Assembly (NCBI GenBank): GCA_943736015.1
Contig: OX031070.1
Coordinates: 38,804,173 to 38,868,172 of the forward strand
Source: Tridacna crocea
Lineage: Eukaryota > Mollusca > Bivalvia > Cardiida > Cardiidae
Direction of reading: 5' to 3'
Length of the DNA: 64,000 bases
The position numbers and the translations under genes were made by a program. The notes under the pieces were generated by a model. That model was not told the origin of the DNA. It ran no database searches and was given only the letters and a program-made list of their open reading frames with translations. This document shows, piece by piece, positions 52,853 to 63,700 of this stretch (its first letter is position 1; the number at the start of each line of letters is the position of its first letter).

Positions 52853-53055
52853 TGTTTGCTTTAACCCCCCCCCCCCCCACCAGGAGGAACTTTCGGGACT
52901 ATGGGACTATGATTTTCTTGAGCCCCAAGATCTCCCTAGCAAATTTCCAAAGTCTGCCACCTGGCGAGTGGGGCTGTTGGAAGTTATCGAGGTCAAAGGT
53001 CATCAAGTTTTGGAAATTTTATTCATTGTGAAAGTCCCAAATGACCTCAGGTGAT
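52853..53055 (+). repeat. Dispersed sequence with protein-like similarity to 57832-57995
   Basis: Reads FLEPQDLPSKFPKSATWRVG then LLEV; the other copy (minus strand) reads FLKPQGQLSTLSKYATWRAG then LLLV. DNA is also similar (tgccacctggcgag). Probably a fragment of an unidentified repeat. Confidence 0.45.
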
Positions 53056-53147
53056 GTAATAAGCTTATATTTTGATAATTCTGTGCGTTTCTCACAAAAT
53101 AAAAGAACATAGAATTAGGTGCAAAAAGAACAAAAAAAAAAAACCTC

Positions 53148-53376
53148 TTAACTCTTTACGACATGACAAAATTGTAGACATTTCCAAATTGAAAGCATTT
53201 GCAGCTGACAAAATAATCATGACTTTAAAATTGAAATCTGTTTTTGGAATGGTAGAAAGCATTATGGGAAAAGGAGAAAATGCTGGTTACCAGCATTTTC
53301 TTCCTTTTCCCACAATTTTTCAAAAGGCTTCTTTCTCGGGGTCGTTAAAAGTAGGGAATGAGTAATAAAGAGTTAA
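53148..53376 (-). mobile_element. TH1 element
   Basis: TTAA ends, core ggttaccagcattttc. Confidence 0.88.
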
Positions 53377-53379
53377 AGT

Positions 53380-54290
53380 ACCTAGGAACAGAATAAAGGC
53401 AACAATATTTCAATTTATACATAAACAGATAAAACACTTGTACGTCGAGGCAAAAGACGCGTCGAGCAAGCACAGCGGTCCTTTTGTAAATTTAGTTACC
53501 CTACCTAGCTCTACTTGAAGTTAAAATAGAGAATACGAGACAAGTCCTAAAATGCCGTAGAATTGTTGAAAAGGTTGGTAAAAAAGAATGACCCTTAACT
53601 TTCTCAGTATACACTTGCTATTTATTAGTGCATGCTGCATATCATGAACTGAAGAATTTTTAACCATTGGTAACAACTGACAAAAAAAAACTACGTTGCA
53701 GTTCGTTACACATCGTTGACCCTCGTGTAGCTGGATGCTTCATAGTTCCTTGGCTCCATATCAAACTTGATGCATTTCCAGAGAAAATCGGGGTTAAAGT
53801 GTAGTAAATCGTAGGCTATTGCAGTGTGTCGTAGCACGTCATGAAAAATCGTTGAACTTCGGGAAATGTGCCCTGAAGGTCTATTGAATGGTCCGTTTTC
53901 GTGCTGATTCGGAAAAACTCTGTCTTTCTAAGTACCATGACTTTTGTAGGACATATCATACAAAACCTCCCATGAGCCGATTAAGATAGTCAATAACCGA
54001 AGACAAAAATCATAGAAAACTTCCAATTTTGAGGGATTCGGGCCCTGTGAGACCGTGGGTTACCCGCGGAAAATGTTGTTTCCAATGAAAACAAATATTG
54101 CTCCTAGAAAATTTGATTTTGGAATGGTGTTATTGTGTGGTAATTGGTTACGCTACAGTAGCAAGTCCCCAATTCGCATACTATATTTTTATTATGAACA
54201 TTTATGCAAAGTCATTTGAAAATCCTAAACCGGTTGAACAACAGCTATGATGAGACTCTTGACAATTTGACCTCCTAGTGTGACATTAGC
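53380..54290. other. Intergenic stretch, nothing recognised
   Basis: No gene or clear repeat seen between the two TH1 copies. Confidence 0.35.
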
Positions 54291-54291
54291 C

Positions 54292-54520
54292 TTAACCCAT
54301 TACCACACAATCCCTACTTTTGACGCCCCTGAGAAAGAAGCCTTTTGAAAACACTGTAGGAAAAGGAGAAAATGCTGGTAACCAGCATTTTCTCCTTTCC
54401 CCACAGTGTTTTCTACCCTTCCCAGAACAAATTTCAATTTTTCAGTCATCTTTATTTTGACGTCTGCAAATGCTTTCAATTTGGACCAGTCTAAAATTTT
54501 GTCGTGTGGTAATGAGTTAA
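54292..54520 (+). mobile_element. TH1 element
   Basis: TTAA ends and perfect core; one of the youngest-looking copies. It lies 59 bp past the stop of lectin gene B, with AATAAA on the minus strand at 54456-54451. Confidence 0.93.
54451..54456 (-). terminator. Candidate polyadenylation signal AATAAA for lectin gene B, inside TH1
   Basis: First AATAAA on the minus strand after the gene B stop, about 125 nt downstream, in the TH1 distal arm (gtcaaaataaag). Inferred; no transcript evidence. Confidence 0.4.
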
Positions 54521-54578
54521 ACTATGTTGAAAACGATGTTAAAAACACCTATCAAACAAACGTATTCATTTCTTTGTG

Positions 54579-54781
54579 CTAGAAAGCAGTCTCACAAATA
54601 TAGCCTCTCATACTTGCACAGTTGGTTGGAGAGAGTTCCCAATTACCATTTGTTGTTGCGCAAGTGTAATTTTCAGAAACACCAAAATGACTGTTATATT
54701 CTGTGACTGAATTATCGATATCAAGCCCATGGGCCGTTCTCCAGATAACGCCGTCTGCTGTGCGAGCGTCAATCCATAAAT
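54579..54781 (-). CDS. Lectin gene B exon 5: C-terminal half of the C-type lectin domain
   Basis: The acceptor is aacttttcgtag. It encodes DLWIDARTADGVIWRTAHGL then the Cys-bearing end (NYTC, TNC, YICETAF) and TAG. Confidence 0.88.
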
Positions 54782-57700
54782 CTACGAAAAGTTATAAATT
54801 AAAAGTTAAATCTCTGAACACAAATAGGAAATAATAGTCTGAAGATACTTATTAGACAAAGGTCTAAATGTGCTTCCGATTGCACAGCTAGCTACGTTTG
54901 ATTGTACTTTAACTTTTTACCAAACGACAAAATTTTAGACTGGTCTAAATTGAAGCATTTGCAGACGACAAAATAAAAGTGACTGAATTTCTTGTATGTG
55001 TGGGTAAAGGTAAAAATGCTGTTTACCAGCATTTTCTTCTTTTCCTACAATGTTTTCAGAAGGCTTCTTTCTCAGGTCGTTAAAAGTTGGGATTGTGTGG
55101 AAGAGAGTTAAATAATTATGAGGTTATTGACTTTGCCTATGCATAGTCATGGTAGTGGGTCTAAATACACCTTCATTTTCAAGGGTTCCACTGGCGGAAA
55201 TAACAGGTATTTGCATATACGTGGACATGTCATTTACTTATATGTATTTACCTTCAAGAAGTTCAACCAGTAAACACTGTACATAAATTACATGATATTT
55301 TGTTTTCTTCACAGTTGTATTTGAAGGACAGAAATCATCCCGTAATTATCAAATAAATGCAAACATGCAGCCCACTGATCGAAATTGCCTCCCACGTCAC
55401 ATTAAGCATTGTGGGTATTTTAAAGAGAAGTTTTTTCACGAACAATTTATCTTTCTTCTGTGCGCTGCATTTATGTATTAAAACCTAATTATTAAAGAAG
55501 TATTTGAAGTCATAGTTATCGATTTTGAGCTCTTCCTCAGAGTGTTTTCTTCTATACATTTATTCTGTGTACATTTTTATTTCTCATAACTCTGTGCTTT
55601 TAAACGTTTTATATCAGTCATTGAGAATTCACATTTAACAGGTTCATTTCTATAGTTCAGAAAAAAATGGAAATAGTAAGGAAAAATTTTAAAAAGGACA
55701 TAGAAAAGGAACAGCAGACAATGAAAAAGGATTTTAAAGTATTTGGTCTATAATATACCGTGTGAATCAACTTATATTTATGGGTCCATAAAACTCATTT
55801 TGTCTTACAGGCGGGAGAATCTTAAATAAGACTGGGTCCTGGTAGGTTATGAAACGAATTTATATATGGCAAGAAAGTCAATAATATTAAAGTACTAAAA
55901 GTTGAACTTGCTATGACAAAGTGGTAAACGTATAACCTATAGCTATACCCACCTTTTTAGTTAAATACAAATTACATATGCATGACTTTAACTGCCATAA
56001 ATCATAGAGATCAGTGCTACTTTTTACACACATCACGTTACGTAACCAGGTGTTTTACTAGCTACCTACGTTACCAAGCTGAGTTGAATTCCCCATTTGG
56101 ATTCGGTATTTCAACAGGTCGGATGCACCTGTCATCTCACATTGTCCGTTAGTATTCATTTATAGAGAACCATGGTGACATGGTAAATGAGAGCTCATTC
56201 ATGTCTCAATAAAAGCTTCATCATCATTCTCATGCTTCCAAGCCATGTTTGTGGCTATATATTTTTGTTATGAAATCTGTTGTTGTTGCTCTTTCCCTTT
56301 TTTATCGATCCAAATTTATATCAGGTCCACTACTTGGCAAACAATTGGAAGCGTCGTGCCATGACTACAAAACAATGCTAAATATTCATCCTGCAAATGG
56401 CATGCATTGGGTTTGATATGATATGCTTAAGTCTAAAACTATACAATGAAGATTCTTGATGTCTTTTTCCCAATTCCATTATCCATTTTTATTCATTTTG
56501 TTTCCCTTTTATTTTATCTTTAGAAAGAAGGTCATTTTATGTTTTACCATGTACTGTTATATAGTTTGTAATTAATATATTTTTTGTGTAAAAGTCAAGC
56601 AAATTACGTTCACATGAAAATCCTTTTATTGCTCTGATTATCTTGTTCTTACATATGTATAACTTCTGGCTTTCTGCTTGTTTCAATTAATCATCTTTAA
56701 TCATTTGTACTGTTTCGAGTAATTTATCATCTGTGTAAATTCAAAACTTGGTTTTTCGTATTTTTTTTTCTTTTCTTTTTTTTTTTTGGTTGGCTATTGT
56801 ACACAATTAAGAGAGACAGACACCTTTTCGATATTTTGGCTTGCAAGTCAACATTTACCCACTTTGATAGATGATTAGTGACTCTGATTAATTCTGCAAT
56901 GGGTAAAAGGTCTGTGCATGAGTTTTGTTTTTCTTTCTTACTATTGAACATGCTATGGAGGTATTTTTTCATAATTTCAAAAACAAAATGCCTGCTGCAA
57001 CATATGGACAATATTAAGCTCCACCTCATCCAATTTCAGCAAAATTGTAGTATTATGCACGAACAGATGATTTTATTTTCGCATTCGGTATCATGATCAC
57101 AGAGTTGTTGTTATTTCCAGGTATTTTTTCTCATTATACAAATGATAGGTGCATTTTACATTGCTGTTCCATTTGAATGATGCACCAATAATTTCCCATC
57201 TGCAGGAAAACATGATCTATCCGATTGGGGTCACGGTTCCGTCCTTTCTAACCTGCTGTCTTAATAAGACCATCTATGCCCTGAGGGAGAGTCTCTGTCG
57301 TTTAACAAAAATAAATCCTGTTTTGGAAAAAAAGTGCTACATTCGAATCATTGAGTAATAAAACCAGAGTGTTTCAAAAATGGTTTTAAACAACCCTCTA
57401 TCACGGCGGGGAATCACGTGACACAACAACAACAACAATGACCGATATTTGAAAAAATTCCCCGACTTCAGGTAAGAAAATCTTCAATAATTCCGTTAAT
57501 ACATGACCGATTGGAATTTGGTTTGAAGCAGAGAAGGCGGAAGGACTCCAGGGATTTGCTTGATGTGTTAGATTTTTTAAACAACACCTGATAAAAAGTT
57601 ATTGACGAGCAAACAAATTTTTTACCCTGGATAATTTGTTTGCTCGTCAATAACTAGCCTCAATATCTGTAAAACAGTTTTTTTTCTTTTTATTATAGAT

Positions 57701-60700
57701 ATGAGGGTATAAACCAATCTGAATATGATTCTGACATATTGAATGTAGAAAAATGAATATAAAGTGTAACCTGAACTGCATTTCATCAATATCTCTACGC
57801 AACAGTACACTTGATGACCTTTTAACTCTAACTAGCAAAAGCCCAGCTCGCCAGGTGGCATATTTTGACAAAGTGCTAAGTTGACCTTGGGGTTTCAGAA
57901 AAGTATGGGGCCAAAAATTCCATCTGGACGGAGAGGGTCGGCCTACTGGTGGCTCAAAGTCTACTAGTGATGGAGATTGCCTTTGAATTGGCCACAGAAA
58001 AACGCAAATGTAAAAAAAAGGAAATAAATAAGGTGATTTTTCCTTATCATTTTTACAGCATTGTACCATACATTGTCGTTACAACATACCATCTTTTTTG
58101 TTTAGGCTCAGAACGAAACACGTGAGGAATAGCTCCTATATATTTACACGGACCAACACATCAGAGTGGAATTATTGAAGTGTTCCATGAAATGCAAAAA
58201 ACATGATCTTCATAATTATGTCGTTTAAACGTAAGACTTGTAACGGAAAATAAGCAGACTTTTCCTTGGGAAAAAAAACCACTAAAACCGATTATCATGA
58301 TTGGTTTAGCAGTTAATAAACAAGAACAAACAATGATTTGGTACATCATTTCGGTGTTATGTGTCAAAATATCAGTGCATACACTCATAAAACAAATTAT
58401 AATAAAAAAAAAAAAATTGTCAATTCCTACTGCCCAAAATGAACATCAAGGATTTTTTGTAACTCTTAAAAAGTTAAAGACCCATATAAAACCATTTGCA
58501 AATTTTAATCTTATTTCAATGATGCTATTTGCCTTAAGAAGGAAAGAAAACGTAAAAACTTATGATATATCTTTCTTTAGGTTTTAAAAACTTATGGTAA
58601 AGGATTAGTTAGATACAAAGTATCCAAAAGCAATGTAGCTATATAATTGTTAGTGTGTATGTTGCAACAACCCCAGGTAAACACGATTGTTGGTTGCGTC
58701 CTGCTCTGCATGAGTATCTGGTAAAATTAATGGGAGATGTTTTTTACTGTAATAAGCACTCTCAATTACAATTCATCATGTAAACTAACAGCACTGAAAG
58801 TTTTTGCCCTAAAAATATTTTCTCACTATATGAAGACACCGACCCCCTCCCATTTCATTTCTTTATTTCTATTACGTCACGAAGGTTGTGTCGTTCAAGC
58901 CAATCAGAGTCCGCAGTTTCAGTTCCTACAAATCGGAGACAGGGAATAGAGCGCGTTTATACATGGGATTGCTCACATTTCTACCTACCTGCGAAACGAC
59001 TACCACTACCAAAGTGCGCTTGAAGGTCTTGGAACTTTTCTTGCCTAGTCACTATCAGCAGACGAGCGTTTTCTTTATTACACCTCTTCGCGGCTTCAGA
59101 CTGTGTAACTGTTACATCTGAAATACTGAATGCTCATTTCGATACGTAAATAGGGCTTAAAAATATGTCTACATGTAGTTCAATCAGTTTGTTTTTTTAA
59201 GAAGATGGCTAAATGAATTCTTTATGTTTGTAGATCCAAATATTGATTGATCATTGATTGAACCTTTTGTAATCTGCATATCTGTTGGTTTGTAGACCTA
59301 TTCTTGGTAATTGTTTCCTTCCTGCGATCTTTCATCCATACATGCTTTGGTTGTGGCTTTATTGCAGGCCATAGAGTATTAAAATGATAAAAGCTGGCCT
59401 TGACTAGATTCGTTTCCCTTTTTTCACACTGCGGGTGTATGCATGGGAGAGCATTACTTACAATGACCAATGAACACGAATTTTAAAAAACTGTATTTAT
59501 TCTATCACATTCAGCTCAGAACTATAATAAGTGGACCTTTCCGCTGCAAAACAAAAAAAAAGGAACTAGTAAAAGAGCTATTAAAATTCGCAAACAAAAA
59601 TGTGAATCTTATAGTGAACGTGTCTTAATTCAAATTTTAATCAAACGAATTTTTCCCTTCTGTGAAAATGATAAGATTTCTCTTAGCATATAGAGTTTTC
59701 AATCTATGATATTAAGAGAAACTAAACTTAGGTATTATTTGAACTTTTGATATGATGTAAAATTAGAAAGAAAACATTATCAAATTTCGTATACATTTTT
59801 TTTTACATAAGTTTGACAGCAAAGATAGTTCCGAATGCCGATTTCTTTATTGGAACTATGAACTAATCTAGTGGTCAGAACTAAGATGAAAACAGCTTAC
59901 TTATATTGAATCACGTGGTTTTATCAATCTCAATTGTAATGTAATATAACTCATTCATGGAATGAAGAGTTTTTCTTTTGTTCTAATGGAGGTTTGTTTA
60001 AAGAAAATCACATTTCTAGTGTGAAACTACGAAGTGTGATCGATATGTTTTCTTCACTTTCTGTCGTTGTTGTTCTGTTTTCATACCTGCCGTTAAAAGT
60101 AAAAACAAAAGGGCCAAAATAGCCCTGGATCGCTCACTTCAATTCTTCAGAGGACCATAGCCAATATTTTTCATAATCTGATCAGCTATTTCAGAGAAGA
60201 AGATCAGAGAAAAAGAATATAATTATAAGAATTTCTTCATTTCCCTATTGTGCAAGTATATATATAGCAACTATTCACCAGAGCCATGTTTCTTGATGAA
60301 TCAAAATTTCGCGGACACTTTTTGAAAAGGGTCAATCAAAAATATTTCTGTGAAATTATTTCAACATCTGATCAGCAGTTTCAGAGAAGAATTTTAAAGA
60401 ATTTCTTCATTGCCATATTGTGCAAGTAGCCCCCATTCACAAAAGCCATGTTTCTTGATGGATCAAAATTTTGCGAACACATTTTTGAAAAGGGTAACCC
60501 AAGGCACATTTCTGTGAAATTATTTCAAAATCTGACCAGCGGTTTCATAGGAGAAGAATTTTTCAGAATTTCTTCATTTCCCTTTAGTGCAAGTAGACAC
60601 TATTCACCAGAGCCATGTTTCTTGACGGATCAAAATTTCGTGGACAATTTTTGAGAAGGGTATTCCAAAGAACATCTCTGTGAAATTATTTCAAAATCTG

Positions 60701-63700
60701 ACCGGCGGTTTCAGACAGGAAGAATCTCTAAGAATTTCTCCATTTCACTATTGTGCAAGAAGCCTCCATTCACCAGAGCCATATTTCTTGACGGATCAAA
60801 AATTCGCGATAATTTTTGAAAAGGGTCACCCATAGAACATCTCTGTGATATTATTTCAAAATCTGATCTGTCCTTTCAGAGAAGAAGAATATTAAAGAAT
60901 TTCCTCATTTCCCCTTAGTGCAAGTAGACCCTATTCACCAGAGCCATGTCTCTAGACGGATCTAAATTTTGCGAACAGTTTTTGAAAAGGGTCACCCAAA
61001 GAACATCTCTGTGAAATTACTTCAAAATCTGACCAGCAGTTTCAGAGAAGAAGAATTTTTAGGAATTTCTTCATTTCCATATAGGGCAAGTAGCCCCCAT
61101 TTACCAGACCCATGTTCCTTGACGGATCAAAATTTCGCAAACAAGTTTTGAAAAGGGTCACCCAAAGAACATCTCTGTGAAATTATTTCAAAATCTGACC
61201 AGAGGTTTCAGAGGAGAAGATTTTTTAAAGAATTTCATGGAAAATTCCATTTGGTTGCCATGGCAACCAGAGTTTTTGACGGAATCAAATTCTGTGAACA
61301 AATTTAAAGAGTATCTCCCAAGGAACATTCCAGCCAAGTTTAGTCCAAATTGGCCCTGTGGTTTCGGAGGAGTTGATCTTTAAAGAATTGTTGACGACGC
61401 ACGACGCACTTACGCACGGCGGACGACGGACACAGTGTGATCCTAAAAGCTCCCCTTGAGCACATTGTGCTCAGGTGAGCTAAAAATAACAAACCATTCT
61501 TTGTGGTTCAAATTCGCAGACAAGTTTTAATTGCACAAAATGATAATAACTGTAATATCATTTTTATGTCTATTTCTTTTCAGTTGAGTTGAACAGTCAC
61601 CCGAATGGCTTCGAAGCTTTGTTAATACGGAAACAGTTCTTTCATGATGTAAAAAAAAGATGTCGTGATAACATGACAAATGCACGTTAAAACGATCCAT
61701 CCATATGGTGTTTATACGCCGGAAGAAAGTTGAAAACTAAGTAATTCGGTACCCAATGATTGAACGATGAGTTAAAAGTTCTTTCTCAACATTATGACTT
61801 TATCGTTGGATTTTTTTTTTCAAACTCTGTGATATTACGAGAAAACGAATTCGGCTAGCATGTGAACTTCTAACTTGGTTGCTGTAGTTCTTTTTTTTAT
61901 GGAACTATATATGGAAATAGCACAGCCAATCAGAACTACGCAGTATTAATGACAGTAACTCATAGTCAATCATAACGATTTTATTTGTGAAAACGAGGTG
62001 TAAGTAACGAGAAAAAAAACTACTTCTTGCACCATAGAATATTTAACACTTACTAGTAGATGAGCTGATCTATAGTGTCAGTATAGGAGCACGGATTTTC
62101 TTTAAGAGACCAATTGCCATTAGGCTCACACACATCGATCTGTTTGTACATCGTGTTCGTAGAGTGATTCAGACAGCCATATGCTTGCTTGCTTCCTACA
62201 GCATACATGTTTCCGTAGTGTTCGAAGGAGCCAATTGGTCTTTTAAAGTTGCAGTCTGTTTTTAAAATACAGAGAAATTTGTATGTTTTGTAGCCTTTGA
62301 GAGTCAAGTTTTAATATTTGAGCTACAATCTCTTTGTCTTCTGTAAACGCTCTCAGATTGGACACGTCTTAATTTTTCAAATTTTCTTCATTTGGTAGAT
62401 TAATTGATGAAAAATATGTATCATTAACATTTTCAAATATTTGCAATTTGAAAATATCTACTGACGTCGACAGACAATGGTATAAAAAATATAGAGTAAA
62501 ATAGAATAACTTTAGGATGAATGAAAATAGTATGCGATACAAAAATATCAAACAAATTATTCAAACAGAATACATACATTGCACTTCCCATGTGGTTCCA
62601 GGATCGTAGCTATTCAAGTTTGACGAATGGTTAGCATAAATACCCTGCAAAAGAACCATCTTAATAATGCTGCCAGCACGTATTAATTCCATTACTGAAA
62701 CACTTCAAGCTGTATGCGCGTTTAAACTTACTACTGAGACCCCGTGTAAACAATAATCAATGGCCTCATATATATGAAGTACAGTCAGACCCAGCCATCT
62801 GTACATATTTTAGCTTAGATGAATTTCGAACTACATTTTGATGAAATTAATAAGAATGAATAAAAAGAAATTTGTGAGTAGTCAATAATGTATACTTATT
62901 TCTTCTAAGATATCCTACATCTTTGTGGGCAAGTTTTTGTCATCTTTTTAAAAGGTCTTTCTCGTTATGTAATGCAGTGTCAAATATATATATATATATA
63001 AGGGTTTCAATTTCTCATTTTCTTCTCCTGTTATGTTTTCGTTAACGTATTACCTGAAAACAAATTTAAGACTTGTTAAAATAGGAAGCATTTGTTGACG
63101 ACAATTCTAATGTGGATCAAATTGTGATTTCAATCTTTGAAAGAGAAAACAGCATGATCAGAAAAGGAGAAAATGCTGGTTACATGAATTTTCTGACTCT
63201 GGTGGAAACGTTTTGCTTTTCTGAATTTTCTAAATTTCAAACGAGCAATATACCTGATGACTTAGTAAGTTGTTATAAAAAGCAGATTTCGTGGATCCAC
63301 AATACTGTGATGCCTTGTAACAATGACTATGGAAATTCATCAAGCCATTTTCCTACAACATGACCCATTTATTGCAATGGCATCTAGCCGAGCCAAGTAA
63401 CTCAGTCGGTAACGTGCACGGCTTGAAAATTAAAGGGTTGCTTGTTCGAATTCACCGGCTTGGTCAATTTTTTTCTGGAGATTAATAAATGGTAGTAATT
63501 TCGACAGCTTTCATTCCACTTTTTCAACTTTTCACTGATTTGAAAATGGTCATATGGGGAAGAAGTCAGTAGTTGGAAAAGAATACTTTGCAAAGTAATG
63601 ATAAAAGAAATTCTAGGGAAGCATAAATAGGTGCACTATCCATCTCGATAGGAATGAAATGATATAAGAACGTTGTGAACACCTAATGATTATACAAACG

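Noticed and set aside
63389-63485. Functional tRNA gene
   Set aside because: A and B boxes are recognisable, but the stems are poorly paired and the anticodon arm is not convincing; called a SINE head.
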